Shown piece by piece: positions 1-4,895 of a DNA stretch of 5,465 bases. Position numbers and translations under genes: made by a program. The stretch is from positions 1-5,465 of the forward strand of contig CAYGDT010000079.1 of assembly GCA_964348745.1 (NCBI GenBank). The letters run 5' to 3'. The notes beneath the pieces were generated by a model that was not told where the DNA came from, made no database searches, and saw nothing but the letters and a program-made list of their open reading frames with translations. The first letter of the stretch is position 1; each line of letters opens with the position of its first letter. The stretch comes from CAYGDT01 sp964348745. Its GTDB lineage: Bacteria > Patescibacteriota > Gracilibacteria > Peribacterales > Peribacteraceae.

Positions 1-102
1 GCCCCACAGCAAATAGATATGCTAAGAACTCTCTGGCAAGAGTGTCATGAGCTTAACTTAATTTTTCAAAAAATTACTTCCAGCCTTCGCAATGCACATT
101 GA
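1..102 (+). CDS. C-terminal end of a probable four-helix-bundle (23S rRNA intervening-sequence type) protein, 5' partial
   Basis: An open frame enters at base 1 and ends at TGA 100-102, giving 33 residues that finish in IFQKITSSLRNAH. It is the only plus-strand frame open over this stretch; the other two close within the first 50 bases. The stretch LWQECHELNLIFQKITSSLR looks like the last amphipathic helix of the small four-helix-bundle family (TIGR02436-like), which often ends with an E-x-x-E-L-x-x-I pattern. That match is from memory and only one helix is visible, so the family call is tentative. The gene converges on the HMG-CoA reductase gene, with 46 bases between the stops. Its stop codon lies inside the 7-base repeat array that follows. 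Confidence 0.42.
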   Translation, partial: APQQIDMLRTLWQECHELNLIFQKITSSLRNAH

Positions 103-140
103 ATATTGAATGAAAATTAGAAATTGAAAATTGTAAAATT
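98..140 (+). repeat. degenerate 7-base tandem array at the end of the left-edge gene
   Basis: Units read ATTGAAT (98-104), ATTGAAT (105-111), GAAAATT (112-118), AGAAATT (119-125), GAAAATT (126-132), then an 8-base GTAAAATT. The array begins inside the stop codon of the left-edge reading frame and ends 8 bases before the HMGR stop, so it fills almost the whole gap between two convergent genes. It is A+T-rich and unlike the flanking coding DNA. Confidence 0.75.
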
Positions 141-148
141 ACATACAT

Positions 149-1324
149 TCATCTCGCTAGATTTTTATGGCTTGATGCAAGCTGATTGGCCGCCTGAGCG
201 GCAAGAAGGCTGATTTCGCCTGCGAGAACGGCAGCGCCGATGGATTCGGCAAGCTGCTGGGTCGGTTTGAGGCTTGTTTCGGGTTTCAGAAGCAGTTTGA
301 GGCACTGTGACTGGGCAGGGAGCCCCGTTCCGCCGCCGCGCACACCGACAAGAACAGCGGGGAGACGGACGCGGACAGATATGCCGTGCGCATCGCGCGT
401 GACGGTCGTGTCTGCCATCGATCCTTCCACGACATGCGCCGCATCTTGTCCTGTTGCAATGTACAGAGCAGCAACAATGTTTGCAGCGTGAAGGTTGCTC
501 CCGATCGCTTGCGCAATTTCGGAGCCGTGCTTCAGTTTTGCTTCGGCAACCTCCAGCAGATTTTCCGGTTCCACATGCAGAAATTCGCGGATGACATACG
601 GTTTTAAGACTCCTTCTGCAATCACCTCGAATCCGCGTCCTCGATCATGGACGCGTTGACTCGGTTTCTTGTCGCTGTCGACATTGCCCGCGACGGTGAT
701 GAGTTGAGCCCCCGATTGTTGTGCGAGAAAATCGCCGATCGCCTGTGCGGCGATGGTGATCATATTCATCCCCATGGCTTCGTCGGTGTCGCCGTGCAGT
801 GTCAGGAAGACATACGCATCTTTATCGTTGATCTCATAGTCGGTGATTTTCAGGTGCGCGCTCGTTGCTTCACCTACTGTTTTCCATCGGGCTTCTTCTT
901 TCTGCAGTGCGGCGATGAATGCTTGAGGATTTTCCGTTTTCCATACGATGGAACGGGTGATGCCGTGATCGATGGATGTCACGCGCACGCCATCACCTTC
1001 TCGTTGTTGCGTTTCGGGATTCGAAAGTGCTTTGCAGCCGCGATTGACGCTTGCGACCAGTGCTCCTTCGGTCGTTGCAAGCGGAAGGTGAATGTGCGTC
1101 GTTTCTTGGGAGCTGAATGTGACTTTCAGCGGTCCGGCGTATCCGACGGGTATCGGAACGGTGCCGAACATCTGTTCACAGTTTTTTTCCTCGGCCTGTC
1201 CGATACGCCCTGTTTCTGTTCCGAGCAGCGAAAGGTTCACATCCAGCTCATCTTGGATCTGCATTCGGCGCACGGCACAGCGTTCGTGGGAGGAGAGTGA
1301 TGTGGGGAGATTGCGGAGATCCAT
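149..1324 (-). CDS. hmgA: class I HMG-CoA reductase (3-hydroxy-3-methylglutaryl-CoA reductase)
   Basis: Reduces HMG-CoA to mevalonate with two NAD(P)H, the committed step of the mevalonate pathway. The protein has 391 residues, the size of a soluble archaeal-type catalytic domain, with no membrane anchor. Visible family motifs in order: PIPVGYAGPL (57-66), PLATTEGALVASVNRGCKAL (81-100), EAMGMNM (182-188), GNVDSDKKP (213-221), HAANIVAALYIATGQD (279-294), GGGTGLPAQ (330-338), EISLLAAQ and a terminal SHKNLAR. By comparison with the human enzyme the catalytic residues are E86, K219, D294 and H386, and all are present. Oddities: VRGGG replaces the usual TVGGG, and the Asn normally following DKKP by a few residues is replaced in a QRVHDRGRG context. 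Class I membership suggests NADPH, but this is not tested. The start at 1324 has no Shine-Dalgarno; a 7-base array lies 6 bases upstream. It is the last gene of the visible minus-strand cluster. Confidence 0.96.
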   Translation of the reverse strand: MDLRNLPTSLSSHERCAVRRMQIQDELDVNLSLLGTETGRIGQAEEKNCEQMFGTVPIPVGYAGPLKVTFSSQETTHIHLPLATTEGALVASVNRGCKALSNPETQQREGDGVRVTSIDHGITRSIVWKTENPQAFIAALQKEEARWKTVGEATSAHLKITDYEINDKDAYVFLTLHGDTDEAMGMNMITIAAQAIGDFLAQQSGAQLITVAGNVDSDKKPSQRVHDRGRGFEVIAEGVLKPYVIREFLHVEPENLLEVAEAKLKHGSEIAQAIGSNLHAANIVAALYIATGQDAAHVVEGSMADTTVTRDAHGISVRVRLPAVLVGVRGGGTGLPAQSQCLKLLLKPETSLKPTQQLAESIGAAVLAGEISLLAAQAANQLASSHKNLAR

Positions 1325-1326
1325 TG

Positions 1327-1424
1327 TAAGTATTAAGTATTATGTATTAAGTATTAAGTATGAGGAATGTCTGAGAAAATACTATAGTACGTCACTATAC
1401 GTAATACATAATTCTTAATACGTA
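1327..1424. repeat. long imperfect A+T-rich inverted repeat between HMGR and the decarboxylase gene
   Basis: Bases 1327-1353 match the reverse complement of 1398-1424 at 24 of 27 positions by hand alignment, with a 44-base loop. The left arm is the array upstream of HMGR. The right arm is a second heptamer array that overlaps the end of the decarboxylase gene. The stem has very little G+C and no following T-run, so it is not a canonical intrinsic terminator. It could form a foldback in RNA or a cruciform in DNA, or may simply be two arrays of the same unit in opposite orientation. Confidence 0.65.
1331..1358 (-). repeat. four-unit 7-base array just upstream of the HMGR start
   Basis: Plus-strand units are TATTAAG (1331-1337), TATTATG (1338-1344), TATTAAG (1345-1351), TATTAAG (1352-1358). 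Read on the coding strand this is repeated CTTAATA ending six bases before the HMGR ATG. The same four-unit array with the same spacing precedes the decarboxylase gene (2433-2460). It may carry a promoter or a binding site: TTAATACT lies four bases before the ATG. No good -35 was found. Confidence 0.75.
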
Positions 1425-1432
1425 ATTCTATA
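1398..1432 (+). repeat. 7-base tandem array overlapping the decarboxylase stop codon
   Basis: Units are TACGTAA (1398-1404), TACATAA (1405-1411), TTCTTAA (1412-1418), TACGTAA (1419-1425), TTCTATA (1426-1432). The unit family is the inverted counterpart of the array at 1331-1358. The decarboxylase stop (TAG on the minus strand, 1430-1428) lies inside the last unit, so the array forms the very end of that gene. Confidence 0.65.
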
Positions 1433-2426
1433 GTAAAAATGCACCTCTTCCAACACCCGTTTCAAATATTGTGCATCCTTCCTGTGCGTGTGCGAATTCG
1501 CAAACTCGCTTTGCAGATTCATCCGTACAGAAAAGATGTACCGTGGGACCTGCATCCATCGTGTAGAGGACAGGCAGGTGCTCGGCTTTGCGTAACGCAG
1601 TAATGTCGTTGATAATTCGATAGGTATCGTCCGAAAGGTACTCAAGTGGCGGGTTTTGGGTCTGCATGCAGTGGTGCATGTCCATGCAATCTTCCTCGGC
1701 GACCACCTGCAGTTTCTCAAAATCTTTTGAAAGAATTGCCTCGATGCATTCGGATTGGCGGCGATTGTTGATCGCTTCCACTCTTGCGCGGTAGTGCGGG
1801 CTCGTCCATGCGTTTGCGTGCCCCTCGGTCGATCCGACAGTTTTTTCTTTTGAATCGGGCACGATGATGATGTCGTGGAGAGGCCAGTGTTCAGGAGGCG
1901 CAATTTCTTTGGCAACACATGCGTCAATTGCGTTCGTTAATTCGTTCATTCGTTGATTCGATAATGCAACGAAGCCACCGAAGATGGAGCGCGCCGCGGA
2001 GCCGGATCCCAGTCGTGCCATTACGGAAATTTGTTCATCGGTTAGATCTCCATCAACCAGCGCTGCAATTGCTTTTGCGAGCGCAGAGAACACCGCAGCG
2101 GAGGAGGCGAGTCCGATACTGGGGGGAATATGGGAATCGATTTCTATGGAGACTGAAGAGAGGAGAAAGGATAGTGGATAGTGGATAGTTGATAGATATT
2201 GTTCCATCAGTACCAGTGTTTGTTGCAGCCTGATTGTATCTTTCTCCTTCATGATCTTATTGTGCGATGTCACGGAGAATGCGTCTGCTTGTGTGACGGT
2301 GATATCGACGTATGGCGCATCGAGTGTCATGGCGAGATTGCTGTTGGCAGGCAGCCGCAGCGCGTCGTTTACGTTACCCCAGTATTTAATCAGCGCGATG
2401 TTGGGAGTGGAACGGGCGGTGGACAT
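1428..2426 (-). CDS. mvaD: mevalonate-pathway decarboxylase: diphosphomevalonate decarboxylase, possibly phosphomevalonate-type
   Basis: ATP-dependent decarboxylation of a phosphorylated mevalonate to IPP (or isopentenyl phosphate). The 332-residue GHMP-fold protein shows NIALIKYWGN (9-18), the phosphate-loop-like PPSIGLASSAA (101-111), GSGSAARSIFGGFVAL (140-155), STEGHANAWTSPHYRAR (199-215) and MDAGPTVHLF (290-299). The catalytic Lys14/Arg146/Asp291 set matches the Lys18/Arg158/Asp302 triad of the yeast enzyme. Odd point: the Lys of the usual YWGK is Asn18; the staphylococcal counterpart (Lys21) is, from memory, among the residues contacting the diphosphate. That leaves the substrate open between mevalonate 5-diphosphate and 5-phosphate. 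Two repeat arrays lie inside the gene, in likely loop regions (residues about 77-86 and 157-164). There is no Shine-Dalgarno; a heptamer array sits 6 bases upstream of the ATG. The gene lies between mvk and HMGR on the same strand, about 103 bases from each. Confidence 0.9.
   Translation of the reverse strand: MSTARSTPNIALIKYWGNVNDALRLPANSNLAMTLDAPYVDITVTQADAFSVTSHNKIMKEKDTIRLQQTLVLMEQYLSTIHYPLSFLLSSVSIEIDSHIPPSIGLASSAAVFSALAKAIAALVDGDLTDEQISVMARLGSGSAARSIFGGFVALSNQRMNELTNAIDACVAKEIAPPEHWPLHDIIIVPDSKEKTVGSTEGHANAWTSPHYRARVEAINNRRQSECIEAILSKDFEKLQVVAEEDCMDMHHCMQTQNPPLEYLSDDTYRIINDITALRKAEHLPVLYTMDAGPTVHLFCTDESAKRVCEFAHAQEGCTIFETGVGRGAFLL
1935..1958 (+). repeat. 8-base tandem array inside the decarboxylase gene
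   Basis: Three units CGTTAATT, CGTTCATT and CGTTGATT, followed by CG. The 24 bases encode eight residues in a likely loop, around RMNELTNAID after the GGFVALS motif. The last unit shares CGTTGATTC with the array in uppS at 3877-3900. Length is a multiple of three, so the whole block could come or go without a frameshift. Confidence 0.65.
2169..2196 (+). repeat. 7-base tandem array inside the decarboxylase gene
   Basis: Three perfect GGATAGT units (2169-2189) and a degenerate TGATAGA. On the coding strand the block encodes a tract around EQYLSTIHYPLS, between an N-terminal helix and the strand before the IGLASSA motif, where related enzymes vary in length. A change of one unit would shift the frame. 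Confidence 0.8.
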
Positions 2427-2432
2427 GACGAG

Positions 2433-2460
2433 TATTAAGAATTAAGTATTAAGTATTAAG
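2433..2460 (-). repeat. four-unit 7-base array just upstream of the decarboxylase start
   Basis: Plus-strand units TATTAAG (2433-2439), AATTAAG (2440-2446), TATTAAG (2447-2453), TATTAAG (2454-2460). On the coding strand it ends six bases before ATG and leaves TTAATACT four bases before ATG, as at HMGR. The two 30-base stretches differ at about two positions. This may be a shared promoter or operator, or a preferred insertion place of the repeat. Confidence 0.78.
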
Positions 2461-2475
2461 GGGACAACTTTGTAG

Positions 2476-2520
2476 CCGCGCACCGGTGGTGCGCGGTATC
2501 TGCGTGCCGGTGGCACGCGG
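2476..2520. repeat. two tandem GC-rich hairpins (REP-like) between mvk and the decarboxylase gene
   Basis: Hairpin 1 has arms CCGCGCACC (2476-2484) and GGTGCGCGG (2488-2496) with loop GGT. Hairpin 2 has arms CTGCGTGCC (2500-2508) and GGCACGCGG (2512-2520) with the same loop. They form a 24-base tandem duplication. Differences in the stem interior are compensated on the other arm (CA/TG against TG/CA), so pairing is kept; one outer pair is T-G on the plus strand. The pair begins 10 bases past the mvk stop. It may end or stabilise the mvk transcript, but there is no T-run on either side, so a classical intrinsic terminator is not supported. Confidence 0.85.
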
Positions 2521-2529
2521 TAGGAAAAA

Positions 2530-3411
2530 TCAAGTATCCAGGCGGATAACAGGATAACCGGAGGGTATCACGTTTGCATCGCAATTGATTACAAGAACCA
2601 TGCCGCTGCCGCCGGTGCGTCCGCCCGCCCCGATTACCTTGGCTGCGCCGCCTTCTTGTTCAATTATTTTGATCAAACTTTTTGCTTTATCTGAGACGAC
2701 ACCGAGTGCTTGTTGTGCTGCATTATGATCACGGATGATGTGCTGTAATCCATCCGTATTCGCGATGAGTAATTTCAATCGTTTCGTGCAATCACCGATT
2801 GTTGCCAGTGCATCTTGCAGTTCATCTTCGCGCTCGCGTATCCATGCAACGAGTTCGGGCGTTTGCTGGTCGGGCGTGCCGGTATCAATTAGTAGTGCGT
2901 TATGGAGCAGATCATCCGGCAGCGAAATACTTTCCGGCTCCGAACCTTTGACGAAGTACACGGGGCTTTCGTTCCAGATCACCGCAAAGTCGATGCCGCT
3001 TGCTCCCGCATTCACCGCTTCTTCGATCATACGTGCCTCGTGCTCGCAGTCTTCTCTCAGCAAACATCGTGCGATGGCGATGACCAGTGCCGTCGACGAT
3101 CCCATGCCTTTTCCCAAAGGAATCTGATTTTCGATTGTGAGCGTGCCGGGGGAAACAGATCCGAGCGTAAGACAGTGATTGACGATTTCTTGGGCATACG
3201 ATTGCCAGTGATTAGTGATTAGTGATTGGTGATTGGTGTTCCAATGCACGATGATGTCATCGCCTGCAGGGTCTTCCTCAAAATTCGCAGTCAAATGCAG
3301 CGGCGCGGGGACGGCGATTCCGGGATACCCGAAGAGTACTGCGTATTCGCCAGAAAGTATTATTTTCCCGCAAGCAGAAGCCATATTCTCTTTCTTGATC
3401 TTCATAGTCAT
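2530..3411 (-). CDS. mvk: mevalonate kinase-like GHMP kinase
   Basis: Probably phosphorylates mevalonate to 5-phosphomevalonate with ATP. Numbering from the ATG at 3405 (291 residues), it has GHMP motif 1 GKIILSGEYAVLFGYPGIAV (13-32), the ATP loop IPLGKGMGSSTAL (95-107), a catalytic-Asp motif GASGIDFAV (Asp about 139) and motif 3 GAGGRTGGSGMVLVI (259-273). Length fits archaeal mevalonate kinases of about 300 residues. GEY instead of the usual GEH is reminiscent of phosphomevalonate kinase, but that family is longer. No second kinase is in the window, so a PMK role cannot be excluded. The frame is open to an ATG at 3537, but the extra N-terminal residues precede the fold and lie opposite another ORF. 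The start at 3411 (MTMKIKK) is chosen because TATACT lies 7 bases upstream; 3405 and 3384 are alternatives. There is no Shine-Dalgarno. A repeat array encodes residues about 57-67. Confidence 0.86.
   Translation of the reverse strand: MTMKIKKENMASACGKIILSGEYAVLFGYPGIAVPAPLHLTANFEEDPAGDDIIVHWNTNHQSLITNHWQSYAQEIVNHCLTLGSVSPGTLTIENQIPLGKGMGSSTALVIAIARCLLREDCEHEARMIEEAVNAGASGIDFAVIWNESPVYFVKGSEPESISLPDDLLHNALLIDTGTPDQQTPELVAWIREREDELQDALATIGDCTKRLKLLIANTDGLQHIIRDHNAAQQALGVVSDKAKSLIKIIEQEGGAAKVIGAGGRTGGSGMVLVINCDANVIPSGYPVIRLDT
3211..3238 (+). repeat. 7-base tandem array inside the mevalonate kinase gene
   Basis: Units ATTAGTG, ATTAGTG, ATTGGTG, ATTGGTG. On the coding strand they yield TNHQSLITNHWQ, between the strand ending IIVHW and the helix SYAQEIVNH. 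This lies in an N-terminal region where kinases of this family vary in length. Gain or loss of one unit would frameshift the enzyme. Confidence 0.82.
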
Positions 3412-3733
3412 GATGTATAGTATAGTGTATATAGCATCAATCACTGAGTCACTTGGACGATTGGAAGCTGATAGTACTCTTACATGGGAAGCGAGAAACA
3501 TACTACGAGATGCACATCGCATTGCGATGTATTCCATGGAACGCTTAGATTTTTTCTGCGATAGAATTTCACGAAGACTTGATGATGCATTAGTTGCAGA
3601 TCCGCAGCTTCAAGGCGCTTTAGCTGAACCGCGTGCTATACTTGCTGAGTATCTGGAGGAACATGTTAATCGCCAAAACGCCTTGTCCTCTTCGCGTATG
3701 TTTCCAAGCAATCCGCAAGATCCTCTTTTGTGA
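3410..3733 (+). CDS. small hypothetical protein, unrecognised
   Basis: I do not recognise this protein. From the ATG at 3410 (a second follows at 3413) it has 107 residues to TGA 3731-3733. It is the only plausible gene for the roughly 250 bases between mvk and uppS. The product is soluble and largely helical: an amphipathic, acidic and arginine-rich core from about residue 14 to 85 (SLGRLEADSTLTW, ARNILRDAHRIAMYSMERLD, ISRRLDDALVADP), with no lysine, no signal peptide and no membrane segment. The last 22 or so codons run antisense to the 3' end of uppS (68-base tail-to-tail overlap), and its start abuts the divergent mvk start. Codons are more A+T-ending, with more AGA/CGA/ATA, than the neighbours, which could mean recent acquisition or a non-functional frame. 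No Shine-Dalgarno precedes either ATG. GTG 3425, TTG 3461 and ATG 3527 are other possible starts. Confidence 0.45.
   Translation: MMYSIVYIASITESLGRLEADSTLTWEARNILRDAHRIAMYSMERLDFFCDRISRRLDDALVADPQLQGALAEPRAILAEYLEEHVNRQNALSSSRMFPSNPQDPLL
3419..3424 (-). promoter_or_regulatory. candidate -10 box for mvk, leaderless geometry
   Basis: The minus strand reads TATACT followed by ATACATC and then ATG at 3411, so transcription would start at or next to the start codon. The hexamer matches the sigma-70 -10 consensus at 5 of 6 positions. The -35 at 17 bases upstream (TCAGTG) is poor. The flank is an ACTATAC/ATATAC-rich stretch in which the exact hexamer is ambiguous. Confidence 0.4.
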
Positions 3734-4364
3734 AATCCGGAAAGTACTTCTCCACAAACTCCCACTCCGCATACGCCGCCTGCCAGAGGAAAAAGTTACT
3801 CGTGCGCTTTTCTCCCGAGGTGCGGACGATCAGATCGATCTCTGGAAGTTCCGGATGATCGAGCGACGAGCGTAGCGTTGATTCATTCATTTGTTGATTC
3901 ATGTCTATGCATCGGTTTGCTGCGCGCACTATTTCATCTCTACCGCCGTAATCCACGGCGAGCTGCAGCGTGAACGCCGTTTGATCTTTCGTTTCTTCTT
4001 CTACGTCCGCAATCAGTTTCGCAAGTGAAACGGGGATCCTGTCTTTGCGACCGGAGTGCACAAAGCGCGTGCCTTTCTCGATAAAGGTAGTACGCTCTTT
4101 TCGCAGGTAGTCTTCCAGCATGCGCATGAGCATTGTTACTTCTTTTTTGTCGCGCTTCCAGTTCTCGGTGGAAAAGCACCATACGGTCAGCACATCGACG
4201 CGCGGATCGTTGCGGCACCAGTCGGTGAGTTCATGGAACCCTTCGATTGCTTTCTTATGCCCGTCCCACGGGTGGAGGCTATGTATTTTCGCCCAGCGGC
4301 GATTGCCGTCGGGGATGATGGCAAGATGCACACTGCCGGTGATCGGTGATTGCTCATTGCTCAT
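3666..4364 (-). CDS. uppS: cis-prenyltransferase, undecaprenyl diphosphate synthase (UppS)
   Basis: Adds IPP units in cis to an allylic diphosphate to make the polyprenyl carrier for peptidoglycan and glycan export, acting at the cytoplasmic membrane face. The 232-residue protein has every signature: AIIPDGNRRWAK (15-26, catalytic Asp19), DGHKKAIEGF (34-43), TVWCFSTENWKR (60-71), VDYGGRDEIVRAANR (137-151), DLIVRTSGEKRTSNFFLWQ (177-195) and AYAEWEF. The first motif reads PDGNRRWA, as in many archaeal and some bacterial members, rather than the MDGNGRWA common in model bacteria. Chain length cannot be told from sequence. Start: ATG 4364 gives the expected short lead before the first motif. It lies inside the end of idi (11-base overlap) in a 7-base repeat, and shares the peptide MSNEQ with the idi C-terminus. 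No Shine-Dalgarno is visible, so translation may be coupled to idi. An 8-base repeat encodes residues about 155-162. Confidence 0.95.
   Translation of the reverse strand: MSNEQSPITGSVHLAIIPDGNRRWAKIHSLHPWDGHKKAIEGFHELTDWCRNDPRVDVLTVWCFSTENWKRDKKEVTMLMRMLEDYLRKERTTFIEKGTRFVHSGRKDRIPVSLAKLIADVEEETKDQTAFTLQLAVDYGGRDEIVRAANRCIDMNQQMNESTLRSSLDHPELPEIDLIVRTSGEKRTSNFFLWQAAYAEWEFVEKYFPDFTKEDLADCLETYAKRTRRFGD
3877..3900 (+). repeat. 8-base tandem array inside uppS
   Basis: Units GTTGATTC, ATTCATTT, GTTGATTC. They encode the MNQQMNES tract between the VDYGGRDEI helix and the DLIVRTSGE motif, a region that varies in length in this family. The unit GTTGATTC also occurs in the octamer array of the decarboxylase gene. 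Confidence 0.55.
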
Positions 4365-4371
4365 TGCTCAT
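4351..4371. repeat. three-unit 7-base array joining the idi stop and uppS start
   Basis: Plus strand TGCTCAT at 4351-4357, 4358-4364 and 4365-4371, then a partial TGC. On the coding strand it is ATGAGCA three times, giving ATG in all three frames at 4371, 4364 and 4357. The first is an internal codon of idi, the second is the uppS start, and the third opens a frame that closes after a few codons. The idi stop TGA (4356-4354) is created by the third unit. Confidence 0.9.
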
Positions 4372-4878
4372 TGCAATTGATAGTGCCTTCGACAACCAGG
4401 GCGTGTAGAGATCAGGATGCTCTTCTAAGTCTTTCTGAAGCGTTTCCAGATCGACCCATTTCCACTCTTCGATTTCCTCCGGATCGGCATTGATCTTTGT
4501 CGACTGCTCCGTTATCCCCGTCAGTACCGTGTCATACTCATGTTCCGTTCCCCGTCCTTCGGGGTCGTCCGCCCGATAGATAAATGATCCGGCGACCGTG
4601 AGTTGAGTGCTAAAGCCGCATTCTTCCTGCAGACGGTTTGCTGCTTCTATCTCGATCGGCAGCGTTCCTTTTGGGTGACTGCAACAGGTGTTGCTCCAGT
4701 AGCGAGGCCAGAGCATTTTCTGCTGTGCCCTGCGCTGTAGAAGTATCATGTTTCGGTCCGGTGAGAAAATGAGTACGGAGAACGCTTTGTGCAGTTGCCC
4801 ACCGTTTGTGTGTGCAGCGACGATTTCCGCACTACCGAGGTCATTGCCCTGTTTGTCGGTCAGGAGGACGGATTTCAT
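4354..4878 (-). CDS. idi: isopentenyl-diphosphate delta-isomerase, type I (Nudix fold)
   Basis: Interconverts IPP and DMAPP, supplying the allylic primer needed by prenyltransferases. The 174-residue protein has the type I features: AHTNGGQLHKAFSVLIF (22-38) with His23 and His30, LLQRRAQQKMLWPRYWSNTC (46-65), the catalytic Cys66 in TCCSHP (64-69), the Nudix-like helix AANRLQEECGF (79-89), EHEYDTVL (112-119), and the acidic DPEEIEEWKWV (132-142) carrying metal-binding Glu and active-site Trp. TCCSHP resembles the eukaryotic form more than the VCGHP of E. coli. Type II flavin-dependent isomerase is excluded by the fold motifs. The start at 4878 is fixed by an in-frame TAG 12 bases upstream. Only a weak GGA precedes it; TAGACT lies 6 bases upstream. 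It is the first gene of the cluster on this strand, and its last codons overlap uppS. Confidence 0.95.
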   Translation of the reverse strand: MKSVLLTDKQGNDLGSAEIVAAHTNGGQLHKAFSVLIFSPDRNMILLQRRAQQKMLWPRYWSNTCCSHPKGTLPIEIEAANRLQEECGFSTQLTVAGSFIYRADDPEGRGTEHEYDTVLTGITEQSTKINADPEEIEEWKWVDLETLQKDLEEHPDLYTPWLSKALSIAMSNEQ

Positions 4879-4884
4879 GGTTCC

Positions 4885-4890
4885 AGTCTA
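4885..4890 (-). promoter_or_regulatory. candidate -10 box for idi, leaderless geometry
   Basis: TAGACT on the minus strand, 6 bases before the idi ATG, matches the -10 consensus at 4 of 6 positions. The region 17 bases further upstream is the C-rich strand of the G-run cluster and gives no -35. The support is mainly that the same spacing recurs at mvk and mscS. Confidence 0.25.
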
Positions 4891-4895
4891 CGGTA

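Noticed and set aside
647..1300. 217-codon plus-strand open frame opposite HMG-CoA reductase
   Set aside because: It lies wholly antisense to an HMGR gene with all catalytic motifs; the translation is rich in Cys and Phe in the manner of a reverse-strand shadow and has no recognisable domain.
1331..1432. CRISPR array or direct-repeat attachment site
   Set aside because: Units are 7 bases without spacers, and no cas, integrase or transposase gene is present in the window.
1415..1927. 170-codon minus-strand open frame overlapping the decarboxylase in another frame
   Set aside because: It lies within the well-supported decarboxylase gene; the product is low in order and rich in Arg/Thr/Ser, typical of a shifted frame.
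2476..2520. Intrinsic terminator for mvk
   Set aside because: The stems are strong, but neither strand has a T-run after the second arm, and tandem duplication with conserved loops suits a REP-like element better.
3412..3537. N-terminal extension of mevalonate kinase to the ATG at 3537
   Set aside because: The family begins close to the GKIILSGE motif; the extra residues have no counterpart, and the stretch contains the -10-like box and the start of a divergent ORF.
149..4878. UGA recoded to glycine (code 25), as in Gracilibacteria
   Set aside because: No gene contains an internal UGA; recoding would run mvk on through the tandem hairpins, and would extend idi past its natural end, so UGA acts as a stop here.
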